A stretch of 64,000 nucleotides of DNA from Lucifuga dentata. Its lineage: Eukaryota; Chordata; Actinopteri; Ophidiiformes; Bythitidae. The DNA is taken from the NCBI GenBank assembly GCA_014773175.1, contig VXCM01000800.1:169940-233939 (forward strand), read 5' to 3'. Numbering within the stretch: the first letter of the stretch is position 1; every line of letters begins with the position of its first letter. The notes beneath the pieces are model-generated. The model was not told where the DNA came from, ran no database searches, and saw nothing but the letters and a program-made list of their open reading frames with translations. The position numbers and the translations under genes were made by a program. Shown here piece after piece: positions 13,715 to 26,329 of this stretch.

Positions 13715-14179
13715 GTACACGCTGTGATGTGTCATGTGGATGGTCTTCATTTCTGCTGCTACTGCAAAAACAGACCCATGAGGTGCATTTGCTTTCCATA
13801 AGAGGGAGCTGTTATAAGTGATATTGTTCAATGCTTTCCTCCAATATGGACACCTTATGCTGTATTTAGGCTCCTTTTACAACATGCATTAGAAAAGTTA
13901 GCTGGATTCTGCCTGAATAGTGATTGAATATAGGCAAGTTGTTACTCTGTTGGTGACTTTACATGTTTAAGCCCCATAAATGATACCTGCATATGCTTAC
14001 ATTACTGACAATGATTTTCCAAAACATAACACCATATTTTACTTTTCCTGTTATATTTTGCCAGAGCCCCTAATGTTTTAAAATCAAGTATTCAGGTCAT
14101 ATGCCCACATTAAATTTCATTATTTTGCCTGCTAAAACATGTAGAGGGACTGTCATTTTTAATTTCTCAATAAAAAGAC

Positions 14180-14420
14180 CCTATCGTATGTGGTCTGGCA
14201 GATCAGAATGCAATATAATCCACCGGACCATTCCGATCTCATTTACACCTTGCATGTAGTTTTCATTTTCTGGATTTCTGGATGCAGACTGCATGGTAAT
14301 GCAAGGTGTAAATGCGACCTCAGATAGCCAGACTAGCTCAGTGCAGCTTACCTGGAGGTCACAATTTTTCCCTTTTACCACTGCATCACTCACTGGGACC
14401 ATCTCCCGTAAGCAGGTGAC
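14180..14420. repeat. dispersed small-element family, copy 1
   Basis: Has internal inverted arms ATTTACACCTTGCAT (14241-14255) and its exact complement (14299-14313), with looser outer pairing (GTCTGGCAGATCAG against CTCAGATAGCCAGAC). Its TTCTGGATGCAGACTGCATGG-like part resembles segments at 16.86, 21.83 and 47.5 kb. Confidence 0.45.
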
Positions 14421-14756
14421 CAATGACTTTTTTATGGAGGAGTTTGACCTCAGCAGTCAGCCTATAGCATCATTCATGTGATCCCTTTCATCATTATTAG
14501 GCAGCTTGCAGAGTGACCCCAGGCTAGCATTCATCAGCTGTTGATTAGCGACATGCACCTTATGGACTGTGGAGATGTAATGATGTGTAGTGTTCACCTG
14601 GCAGGCTCCATCAGTGACCTTTGACATCTGTCACCAGGCAGAATGACAGAGAGTTGTAAAAAGAGCCTTTTATCTTGCTTGTAGAGGTGAAAGTGATGCT
14701 GCATGTGGGTGTAAAAGTGTGAAGCAACATTGATTACTAAGAGCTTGGAATCTCGC

Positions 14757-14787
14757 TATTCTATTCTATTCTATTCTACTCTATTCT
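14757..14787. repeat. (ATTCT)n microsatellite
   Basis: Six pentamer units, one with a substitution. Confidence 0.9.
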
Positions 14788-14924
14788 GTTTAGTGGTGCT
14801 TAACAGAGCTCGACTGGATTTTTGAGACTGATCCCAATTTTCTTCTCCAAATGTGGAAAAAAATATCAGATAACTACAATAGTCAAATATGGTCAGTTCT
14901 TTAACCAAAGCAATCATTTATAGC

Positions 14925-15900
14925 CCAGGAAGGTATGCAAACCTCATATTTAATACCTGGCAGAACCTCCTCTAGCACCAATAACTGTAACCAAACTTCC
15001 TACGAAATATTTTCAATTAATCAATATTTCCAAGATTTCTTGCATGAACAGCCTTCTTCAGGTCATGCCACAATATTCCTGTTGCGCTAAGATCTGAACT
15101 TGACCATTCCAAAACATGAATTTTCCTTTTTTTTTTAAAAAAAAAACAAAACACAAAAACAAAAAAAAACAAACACAAAACATTATGTTAGTTGAATTTG
15201 ATTTACTAGTGTGTTTTCGGTCATTGTCTTGCTGCATGATCTAATTTCTATAAGCTTCAGATGATGGACCACTACTAGAAATGTCTTGATAGAATTTGAA
15301 ATTCTTTTTCCCTCAGTGACTGTAAGCTTTCCAGGCCTTGAAGCAGCAAAGCAGCCACAGATCAGGATGCTCCCTCTGCCATGCTTCCTTGCTAGAATGA
15401 GGTTAACCTCCTTTTTTGTTCATTGTTCCTTTACTTGTGGATACTCTCAGCTTGTGCCCCTGAGCCTATATATGTATACCAATTAAAAGTTTATAACTTG
15501 GCACACTCCAAATCTCTCAGTNTGCCCCTGAGCCTATATATGTATACCAATTAAAAGTTTATAACTTGGCACACTCCAAATCTCTCAGTTGTTTTCCTCA
15601 ACAGTTCAATGCCATGTTCAATCTTTGTCTCCAGAGAACATTATCCCTTGTAGAACATCCAGGTTGTTGTTGGAAACTTGAGGTGCACCATTTATGCAAA
15701 CTCTCCAATCAGATCTGATTGGGACACCTGACTCCAATTAAGCAGCTTGTGTTTGTCTATTGATGTGAGTTTGGTGAAGATCAGACCACATTTGGGGAGT
15801 AATTAATCAAAAAAGCTGAGAATTCCAAAGGGTTCACCAATGTTTTCTTACCACTATCGATCAGATGTAATGCGACAGATGAGTGGCAGAAACAACAAAG
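14925..15900 (-). pseudogene. Tc1-like transposase fossil
   Basis: On the minus strand, in pieces: a relic of NVLWSDETK (REQCSLETKIEHG region near 15620), then KHGRGSILICGCFAASRPGK (around 15330-15410; the family's GGGSxMxWGCF block), MQQDNDRKHTSKS (around 15200-15240; the QQDNDPKHT block with a catalytic Asp), and HVLEWSSSDL...GILWHDLKKAVHA (about 15040-15120; the PDLNPIENLW region). Stops, an A-rich insertion and a gap duplication (N 15522) break it. Order and motifs identify a Tc1/mariner transposase, inactive. Confidence 0.85.
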
Positions 15901-15934
15901 AATCCTGATTTTTTTAAATGTATATATACTGTAG

Positions 15935-16585
15935 TTCCAGTTTTTCAGCTAGTTTTCATTTACATCATCTTATTTGATATGGAAACCTGAAAATGTCTAA
16001 CTTAAGCTGATAGCTCCTCACAGTCAATAATATGAGACATAGTGCACTTACTTCAATGCAGTCTTTCTTTAAAAACAAAAAGACAGCAGGTAGCCTAGAA
16101 GGGAAATCTTCCACTCATCCCAACAGACTTTTTTGATATGTATCCATATCTTTTCCCAAGCAGTCTTGGCATTTCCGCACCAAAAGAGCTATCATATGTA
16201 ATAATGGAACTTCTTCAAGCAGTCCAGGGGAGCAGGCTTATGCCATAGTCCATTTTTCAGATGTCTATACCAATAAGCTGCTTTCTTTGAAGGACTTGGA
16301 ACAGAGGTTAATAAGGGGATTCATGTTCATATGTAGTCTGAGAGGGAGATTTCTGAGGTCAAGGGAACATGTAAGCTATGAAGCTAAAAACCAGTGAAAC
16401 CACATCTGTTCCTCCAGAGCCACCATTCTTGTAATCAAATCATATTGTCCATTACTGAAGTCAAGGCCTTTGCTTTTTTTTTGTACTCTTATTGATTGAT
16501 TTGATGTCGAAATGATGATCATTTGAAAACATTTTTAACATTTTAAAGCACGAAAAATTGTTAAAATTTTAATCATTTTTAGGAA
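15935..16585. other. intergenic, nothing recognised
   Basis: No gene or repeat assigned. Confidence 0.45.
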
Positions 16586-16589
16586 TCAC

Positions 16590-16882
16590 TCTGTAGCCCT
16601 GTCCGACCCTTGACATTTCTCGATGCAATTGCCTTTTGACTTTTCAAGCCACAACTCCTGATTCAAAATAATGTTATTAATGATAGCCAGCAGAATCGGG
16701 AAGATGAGGCTGGGTGATGTGTAGCAACAGAGCTGAAGAAGCCTTTCCAATGAACAATGAAATGTTTGCAAGCTATTTTTTACAATCCAGTAAGTCAACT
16801 TCAACCTTCCGGACTTGTATAAACATCCGATTTTCCTCATCTGGATACAGATAATACATGGTGTGAATGGAGCCAATGTGTC
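16590..16882. repeat. dispersed small-element family, copy 2
   Basis: Aligns with 21540-21880 in the same orientation: GATTCAAAATAATGTTATTAA against AATTCAAAATAACTTTATTAA, GAAGATGAGGCTGGG against AAGATGAGTTGGG, and TCTGGATACAGAT near the end in both. Minus-strand frames of both copies keep a similar LIF..LL...ILN stretch, faintly like PIF/Harbinger proteins, but too decayed to classify. Confidence 0.6.
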
Positions 16883-16889
16883 AGCCATT

Positions 16890-19800
16890 CATTCCACTAT
16901 TTTTAATCAACTCCAGCTTAAATACACTCGAAATACCTTAGTCAGACAAGACCAATTATCTTGAAAAGAGTCTAATAATCTTCTGCATATGGTGCTTTAT
17001 GAGATTATTTTCATTTCGATTGGATCATCTTAAAACAAGATGTTGAGACTTTGTTGATTCCTGTTTTTGTATTGTATGTGCTTGATTTCACGTGACAGAA
17101 GTAGTTGATTCCTGTGTTTGATTTTCACCAGCCAACAAAGCAGCAATGACAATGTGTACAGTACAGCCATGATGGAAAATGTTGTTCATAGCGAAAGGGT
17201 TTGGTGAGATTATGAGCCAAAGAAAACAAAAAAATCCTAATAGAATAGAACGTGTTTCTCAAAATCTTCATTTGCCTTTCTTATATTCAGCAACTTGCAT
17301 CCAAATATGTTGCAATCTATGGTCTCATTTTCTGTTTCAGAGCAGAGCTGTGTCAGTCAGGAGCAAAAATGCAATAATATCAGCTTTGGTGTGTCTAAGA
17401 TTGCATTCTTGGTCAAGTGCAAATTGAATTGCTGTTGACAGGTCAGTTAGATTCCAGCAGGACAGCGAAAATGAATTAATTTTCTCTGTCATATTCTTGG
17501 AGGACGCAGGTGAAGACAGCACCTGCTGACAATCACTCGCCTGTCACTGAAACTGCCACTCAACATCTGAGAACTGGGTGGACTTGGTTAAAATTGGATT
17601 GTAGCTTGCTGATGTGCAATAAAAACCTAACCTCTACCCTGCTCTGTTTAAAGCAGGGTAGAGGTTAGGTCACACCAATGTCAGGGTCACAGTTCACAAA
17701 TATGTGTGTGTGTGTGTGTGTGTGTGTTAGGGCTGTTTCTCAGTTTTCACAAGATGAGAATGCACAAGAACTACAAAAGACAATTCTGAAGGACTAGAAT
17801 GTGGACTGAGGACTAAAAGATCTTCCAGGACATCTTTTTGTCTTATGTCTTTTAAATTATACTGGAGCCTTGATTGTCCTTCTAGTTGTAAAATGGTTGA
17901 TGGTTAACATGTACCAATGGTATTCTTCATTCTGGCCCATTCTGGTACGTGGCTACTATGAAGTGATTTCAGGAGGCACGAGACACAAAAGTCAACAGTA
18001 AAGCTTTCCTTGGTTGATGCAACTCGATGTGGTCTGCAGATTGTTTTCATTCTCCCATTTATACTGGTTCCATTTTTACAAGAAGCCATATCCATTTGAA
18101 AACAATGGTCTGTCAAATGCAAAGATAAAAATGTCCCAGTTTTTGGTTTTGTACACAATGATCTAGATCCATGGCCAAGTTTACATTACTTTATTTTCTG
18201 GCCTTGCGGCTTGTGAGGCCTGTTATGATTTCATAGGAAGCAGGAAAACAAATGCTCAAAATCACATCATGCACATTCCTGGATATGTGGTATAGCGACA
18301 GGAGACACATTTTTAAAGAACCAAACACTGCTTGTGTGCATCTTGTGGCAGCACCTCTAGCTCTTGCGTGTTGATGGAGATATTGATGCTTTAATAATGT
18401 GTGGCCTCTGAGTGTGCTTAAATTCTGACACATCAATGGGATCCACATCCCTACTCCCTGGCCTCTAATCCAGATGCTTGTAATCTGGCCAGCTGTGGCT
18501 TGGCTGACGGACGGAGAGGCAGTTCTCCCGTTTTGCTCTATATTCCCTTACCCACATTCAAACCCCATACTGATCCATATAGGCAGTGAGCCCTATTATT
18601 CACCACCGCTCACTGTAGCTCTTCACCATCAAAGTGTCGGCCAAGATGTCTGATCCGCATCAGAACCCTCATTTGGGTTAAGACGTAACTGAGAATTTGT
18701 GCTACAATTATTGAACATATACCGTGTATTTTTGCCTGTCTTTACATACTGTGAAACATTGAAGAATTTGACTTTGACATCTTAATAACTTATCTGGTTC
18801 AGTTGCTATGTCAGTGGGCAGGAGGAACTACGACAGCATTCACGAACCTCTCATCGGTTCCTTTGGTGGCCTGTAATCAACAAACCTATTTTCAAAATAG
18901 AAAGAAGTAAGCTGATTACAGCAGAGATCCAGGAGAAGTGTCTGTCTGGGCTTGAGAACAAGCCTCTTTAGCCTTTGTGGCCTGAGAAATCTTACAGTGG
19001 ATCAAAGTGGTCTTGCAGTGACACTGAGCAGTTCCTAAATGGTAAGAACTGGGAAGTCAGTTTGCAAAGACCTGAAATCTGAGAGCCTGGTACAGTATTT
19101 GTTTGATCACCAACCTAATCAATCCCCTGCAGATTTTATTGCCTTTTCAGTGATGGAAGAAATATTCAGATTCTTTATTAACAGTAAGTAAAGTAGTAAT
19201 TTCACAGTGAAAAAAAGTATTTGATTGCAAATTTTAAAAGCCTTGTTTTTAAAAATTTGATTCAAAGCTGCACTAATAGATTTATTGGCCACTAGAGAGC
19301 AGGAAAATGTCCAAACTCCAAACCTAAATTCAGCACGACTCTGAGAATTAGCCAAATCTGGGATGGATGGGATGGAGCCAAGCATATGCAGTCTTGTTTA
19401 TGATCTCCTGATGAATTAAATCCAGTATTCACTCTCTTTGCATTTTTTTTTTGGAACTTTTCTAATCCATTTCTAGCTTGTTTCCAGTCCTTGTCTCAGC
19501 AACTCAATCGCTCTGAAAAACGGTCATCAAGTCCATGAACACAAATAAAAAATACGCATTTGTCTGACTCTTTAAAACTCTAAATTTCTCCCAAAACTCA
19601 GCTCTCCTCTAATGTTAATGTGTGCACAGATTTTACCTTATTTACCTTGATTTCTTTAGGATGAGACACTACAGTTATTTTGAAAATATGAGAATCCATC
19701 TGGTTTCACTATGGATTTGGCTTCACTCTGCATATCTAAATTGATCCCTTGCTGTTTGCGTTCATGTGGTCTGAACTGAACTGAATGTATCTGTGTCACT

Positions 19801-21535
19801 GGCAGCCATGACATTCTGACCAGCATGTACAACCAAGAAACTGTTTGGGTTTGAAACTGTCAGCCACGTGGTTATGTGCTGTATAATAACTGATATGATT
19901 GCCCCCTGAGGCACATCAGCAATTCACAGAGCGTATGATTTTATGGAGACATCCTATGCTAATGGTTAGTTGGTTTCTGTCCTAAAAAAGAATTGGTGAG
20001 TGGATGACGACAACATCCGTGTCTGGTGTAGCTCAGAAACATTGTGGCCAAGAAGACGGTCTCTTTAGAAAACAAGGCTGAAGTCAAATGAGAAGTTTGA
20101 CATGCTAATCTTCTCATTTCTTTCGTTTTCACTTGATTTTCTATTCGCTAATATTTAGGATAACATTCATATCATTAGCTATATCCACTTATCATGTGGG
20201 TATAGCCCCAGGATTCATTGAACAAGAGGACATGTTGCCAGTCTATTATAGGGCAAAACTACATTTACTTAAATTAAATTCCAATTATTTGCCTATAAGT
20301 GATTTTTTTACATCCTCTTTTTTAAGTGGCCCATACCTGATACCAAAAGGTTAGACCTGAAACAGCCCATGTGCATGCAGTGAGTTTAGTTTATGATACG
20401 TAGGTAAAACCAAACATTAAATGTAAGCATGTTGAAGGCAATGATTGCTGCTACATCATTCATATGTGACAAAGTAGAAGAGTGTTGCATTTCTGTAATG
20501 TGGGAGTTGGAGTGAAGCAACAGTGTTAAAAAGCTGTGAGGCAACAGTGTTAAAATATGGTCATGAAATGTAGTTGAGCTGCAGGTTTGTTACTGATTGT
20601 TAAAAGAAAGTGTATGATGTTTTACCACATCATGTTCCTCCAATCACTTCACGGAAACATTCATGCTAATTATCTTTGGAACAGTTATTTTATTCATTTG
20701 TGCTGTGGGAAAATCCAATTTGAACTCAGAAGACACAAGATTAACTGAAAGCTGTGGTGTTGTTCCTGCAGTGTGAGAACATAATCCAGACCAACTATAG
20801 GTTACAGCCCAGACACACAAGGTTTTATGTGTGTACGGAGACAGATGTTGACATCAGATAGCCAGAAGTTCCTCATTCCCAGAAAGCCCAGTATAACAAA
20901 ATGAACTAAAGAAACCTGGAAACAGATGAGGTGAAACATCTCCTCAGTTGATATGCCAAGGAATTATTGTGGAAAGGTCAGACAAGTGCAGTGTGCTAAG
21001 TTAAAACTATTTGATGAAAGGTAATCAATACTGTGTCCATTTTGGTTTGAACCGACAACAGACTAAGTGTGAAACTCCCTTAATTAATTCATAATTTTTT
21101 TGCAACTGTTTTATGATATCAAACTGTAAAAATCTCAACTCTCATTTTTTAAATGAATATTTTCTTTGTGTGAAAATAAACTGAAAGCTGAGGATGGTCA
21201 ATGGTTTTGAATGAGCAAGGCGTAGAGCCTCAGGTGTGTTGGTGATGCACTGAGTGCTTCCCAAAGCACAATATTTTCGATGAAATTGCAAGAACCCTAA
21301 AGGCTGAATTGGCTTTTCTTTGTGTTTTTGTAAGTCAAAATCCCTGTGTTGGCCATACAACTGAATCCTCATACTGCGATTTTTATAAGTGATTTTTATG
21401 GCATTTGTAAAAAGTATTTTGGAGTCTCAGCAGTTGTGTTTCTCCCACTGAAATACAGTGCTTTGACTTTTGATTATTAACTTTTATTTCTAAATACTTG
21501 AAAGCAAAACAACCCATTAACCAACATAAGACCCT
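16890..21535. other. intergenic, no gene
   Basis: Contains a perfect hairpin (17626-17669) and a GT microsatellite (17702-17727). No coding region recognised on either strand. Confidence 0.5.
17626..17669. repeat. perfect 18-bp hairpin with 8-nt loop
   Basis: CCTAACCTCTACCCTGCT at 17626-17643 and its exact reverse complement at 17652-17669. Confidence 0.95.
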
Positions 21536-21539
21536 TTTT

Positions 21540-21880
21540 ACACCTTACAATACCATTCCAGGCACAGGTATTCATTTATGGGAAGCCAAGACCTCCAATT
21601 CAAAATAACTTTATTAAGTAGAGCCAAGAAGATGAGTTGGGGCAACGTTTTCCAGAGAGGTGCATCCCAGCTGTATGGATTGCATTTACACATGGCTAGT
21701 TGTGTTATAATATGAGGCAGACCACATCCATATGTGGCCTGGGGGCTGGGATTGCATTCTGGTTGCAATGCGTTTTGTGTGCATGTACATCTTGCATTAA
21801 CAGATACTTTTCCTTATCTGATAATGTATCTGGATACAGATTGCATTTTCATCTAGTGTATAAATGGTGCCTAAAGGACC
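21540..21880. repeat. dispersed small-element family, copy 3
   Basis: Best-preserved member. Ends near TTTTTACACCTTACAATACC on the left and TATAAATGGTGCC on the right. Matches copy 2 along its middle and copy 4 (reversed) at its right end. Confidence 0.6.
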
Positions 21881-21884
21881 GGTG

Positions 21885-24800
21885 AAGATATCACTTATAA
21901 GCATGTATGTTGCCAGGAAGCATAGCCAACAGGTAACGTGGAATATAGTCTTTGAAGAGCATCCTTCTCCTAGTCTATCTGACTTCCTGTATGCTTACAC
22001 ACATACTCTGTAAGGCTGTCTGAATCACTGTGCTCCTTGCTGTGCACTTCCTTGTCTCTTTCCATCCCTGAGGTGAGATCTCAGAGCAGATATTAGGATC
22101 ATACAAGGACAGACAAATCTGGAAAGTCTCAGCTGGCTGCACTTGCCAGTTAGCAAGCTGGTGATAATGAAAAGCAGGACTCCATACCTCTCACATTGCC
22201 TGTTTAGCATTAGTTAAGCTACACTCCTGTATTTCTTAAAGGATCATAACAGTTACTTTGCATGTTTTATCCAATTACATACTTTTTACATGACATAACC
22301 ATTTTGCAAACTGTGCTGTTGTGCTTTAGATTTCTTAAAGTATTTATTTTCCTTTTCAGGTTTCCATTCACTTCTGTATGATATTAAAATCAGTTAGGAG
22401 AGGCTTGAAACTTGCTTGAGATGTGTAATCCATAGCAGAGAACATCCACTCAGCATTTATTTTTGTTACATTATTGCTACAAGATAATGTAGGGCAGATT
22501 TTTCAAACTGCTCTACACTTACAGCTGCATTTGCATGCATTGATAAAGGAATTTTGACACAAATTAGCGCAGACAAGGTGTTTCATGTGATGTATTAAAA
22601 CAAGTTTCAAGAGTATGCTAGTGCTACTTCATACGTATGGAAATAAATAGGAGTCACTAGCTGCCTGGAAGATAGAAAAATAGCATGCATTTGAAAATGG
22701 TCTGCAGTAATGTAAAGTATAAGTGGAGTTTTTGTCCCTAGTGATGCTCTTCAGCATTTGTTTTGATCAGGGTTAAGCACAGTGCAAACATGATACACAT
22801 TTCTGCTGGCTGCCAAGTGTGATTATGTATGGACAATGGGTGGAAAAAGGAAGCAATGTGCCAATAAAAGTGTGCAAGCTTCAAACCATAAAAATGGCCT
22901 TTACAGATGACTCATGAGGCAGGAAAAGTATTCCACATATGACCTCCAGGATACACACAGTGACTTTAGTGGGAAATACTGAAAGTGGTCAAAACCATTT
23001 ATTTATTTATTTTTTTAAATGAAACAAATGTCACAATTAAGCAGGTAAAAACCAGCAAAAACATTGGCATGGTCCTTTAATGTCCATTCATACTCTCCTA
23101 TTCTGAGCATTACAAAGCAGTAGTTCATTGGTTGAGGGGAAAAACCTGCCTGGAAACATTGTCTGAAAGAGCCGTTCTCCAAAACATTTTATTTGTGATG
23201 ATGTGAGATGTTTCAGCACAACGGGAACATGGATCAAACTTTTTGTGATTATAATGTCAAGACAGCAGGAAAAATTTACAGTAGAATTATATGCTTGGAT
23301 GGGGAAGTAAAATGATATTTTACTTCCCTGATATTGTCTGCAAAATAGTTGTGTACTAATGTTAGATATGCTGTGGCTGTCGTACATTTAACTGCACAGA
23401 AAGAGGGATTATTAGTGGTTTTAAGAATGACTAAGTATATACAGTGATGCTTTTTCCCCTCCTGAGGAAGTCATAGTCATCCCACTCACATGGCTGTACA
23501 TTTAAGGAGGAATTGCAAGGCTGCTTGAGAAGTTATAGCGCGTTTAGTCAAGACTTTATAAACTGCGCGCTATGTGGCTTTGACTTCTAAGTGTGCCAGT
23601 ATTCACTTCACCGACATCCACTGCTCATGAATCTTTCCCTAGCACGTGACAACGCCCTCGCACACGACCTGCACCGCAACCCGTGGGTCAAAAGCTTATA
23701 GAGCCGGATGATTTCTTGGGATATGCAGGGTCGTTGCCCTTTCCAAGCCATCCAAGACTCCTCTTGCCTCTCACCACAACCTTGGCTGAGGGCTGAATAC
23801 TGGGAAAGGTGAGCAGGTATGATTGGAGCCCCTTTCACAACAAGAGGTCAGAGGTTGAAGAGGAGGGTGAGAGTTAGTCTGTCCACAACTCCACTGAATG
23901 TGGAGAGTTACAGCCTCTCTTGTCAATATTAGCCAATGCAAAGCAGATTTAGAAACGAGGACTCAACTTTTAACAGTATTTGTTTTCTACAAAGAAGCAG
24001 ATATTTTTCTCTGCAGGAAGTTCTAATTGTGGCTGTAATTGTTTTTTCTTTTTTTTGTTTTTTTAATGGCGATGGGTATCAACACAGTCTTGCAAATTTG
24101 TCAAGGACCTGTCATTTTAAATTATTTACTTTCATTCAGGCACAGGTTCTACCAGGTCCCACACTTTTCCCTGCATGTAAACACACCATCCAGTACGAAC
24201 TGACGGAGCTGAAAAATTAAATGTGTTAGCTTGGAAATAGTCACAGACGACCTGAATTCATGTCAGTTTTCATGTTAAGCTTTTCGCCTCAGCCTTTATA
24301 GAATCTGAAGTCCTGTATTATTAAATTAATTTTGTTTTATTTTCAGAGTTTTTGTTTGTTCGGAGCAACAATTTTGTTTTTCTCTGCTTTGGTACGAAAA
24401 AGCCAATTCAACACACAAACAAATGGCCTTTGTTTATTTTCAACCGTGGCTCGGATGTCGACTCAAAATAAACCAAAAGATTGAGAACATCTCTTTTTAA
24501 TGTCTGCTAAATTGCAAAGACAGGCAAAGTCTCCAGCCTAAACAAAAGACTATGAAAAACAGTGTTTGTGTCAGTTGTTTAGGACCCAGAGAAACTAACA
24601 AGGACCGTTCTCAAGTTTCTTAAAGAAATGTTTATGGTTTATGCTTCTGTGTTTTTATGAGTCCTAACAAAGATTAAATACATTTCCCCAGACAACTCTT
24701 TGGTCTGCATTTGTTTAATTGAACAGCTTTTATGGTAATCTGTCTTGTTAAAACTTCTGTTTTGGCCCATGTGCAGGATGAAAGCATGTACATTTCAAAG

Positions 24801-25990
24801 TTCCCTTTGTAGGATGTGTCATTATCTTGAACAAAACAAAGTGGAGAATTTAAGTGAATCCTGAGTTGAGAAAAGTAGAATTTTCCCTGAACGCAGCATA
24901 TTTAAGGTATTCTTTTCTGTATATACTTACAGCTACAATTTGAGGTAAACTGGGACACGTTTTTCTGATTCAACAAATACAGGGTTCCAAAAACATGTAA
25001 ACGTGCTCACTACAATGGTGCTTAGAAAACACATCAGGGCAGTTATGAATCAGTGAAAGTGTCCAACATTAAACCATCAACAGCATACACACACAGAAAC
25101 ACTGAACGAAAACACTCATTCAGAAAAACAAAACACACCGAATTCAATGCATTTTTTGGCTTCCATTTGTGTTCTACTCAAGCAAATATCTCTTTGAATT
25201 AAAGGGCAAGTTACATTTGAAACATTCAATAGCAATGTGTTTTTCCAAAAACAATATCCTGGTTACTCTGAATGATCCACAGAGCTTCTGTGAGCAGGTT
25301 TCATGCAATTTTCTGTATTTCTAGCAAATATTTCTATTATTCAGAGTGAAAGAAAAATGAAATGTTTTGTAATTTGAGTGAACTGGCTCTTTATTAAAAC
25401 CCTGACAGTTTGTAGTGAAGTACCTCCAAATTCAAGACACTGTCAGAAGTCATTATGATGACAAATTATACAAAAATTGTTTAAATAGACCATTTTGCTA
25501 GCTGATCAGTGGTGTAAATACTTGAAACAATAAGTTGGCTTGTCTTGGATGGAAAATACAATTTTCCGTCTGTTCTTTGATAAGGGATCACTTTGGATTA
25601 CAAGTTCTCGTTTCAAGAAAAGCTGAAAAGAGAATATATACCTCTTTATTTCTGCCTCCAACAGAGTGAAAACCCAAAGGAAACACCTGTCTTTTTTTTT
25701 CACATCCTTTTCAGATAAGCAATGGAGATTTACATTATGTTAAAAACTTTGTGTGCCCTTTAGTTGAGTGTTGGTAAGTTGCGGTGCCGGTGCTGAAACC
25801 CTGTTCTCCCTGCTGAGAACTGCATCCCCACTAACGGGAGCGGCAGCACAATTCCTTCAACAAAAATACCCTTCAACTATATGACATGTGGAACAGCTGC
25901 ACACACACACAATGGAGCATTAGAGGCAATAACAATAATATGTCTATTAAGCAGCAGCAATTCAGTACTCCACTCTTATTTATACATTAT
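21885..25990. other. intergenic, nothing recognised
   Basis: No gene or clear transposon seen; only short T-rich runs. Confidence 0.45.
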
Positions 25991-25993
25991 TTC

Positions 25994-26325
25994 TGCCAAA
26001 AAATGCATCCCCTCCTTTCTCAGACCTGAGGAGACGTTCATGCACCAAATTCACCCTGTCACACAAAAAATAGCCCCAAAAGTGAGTTTTTAACATCATT
26101 TCATTCCTTCATCTTCAGAAAGTTGTTTATACTGGGGATGCAAGTCTCAGCAGAAGAGCCACTTGCTGAAAAATGCACCCCCCTCCTTTCTCAGCCCCGA
26201 GGAGTGTTATGTGCTAAACTCACCCCGTCACATCCAAATAGCTCCAAATATGTGCTGTTAACTCGATTTCATTCCTTCACCATCACAAAAGCTATTTACA
26301 CTGGGGAAGCAAATCTTGGCAGAAG
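25994..26325. repeat. old tandem duplication, two units of about 165 bp
   Basis: Unit 1 (from 25994) and unit 2 (from 26164) share CTCCTTTCTCAG, GAGGAG, TCACCC.GTCACA, AATAGC.CCAAA, ATTTCATTCCTTCA and ACTGGGGA.GCAA in order with many substitutions. A third partial repetition of GGGGATGCAA follows at about 26320. A long plus-strand open frame across unit 2 is a by-product. Confidence 0.75.
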
Positions 26326-26329
26326 TGGG

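Larger units (their letters stand above)
7645..14170. other. intergenic block, no firm gene
   Basis: Holds a perfect inverted repeat (8454-8498), a CAGG/GGCA short tandem tract (11990-12013), an open frame of 74 codons at 12077-12301 (+) with no recognised homology, and an exon-like segment at 13594-13714 described separately. No repeat family is recognised in the rest. Confidence 0.45.
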
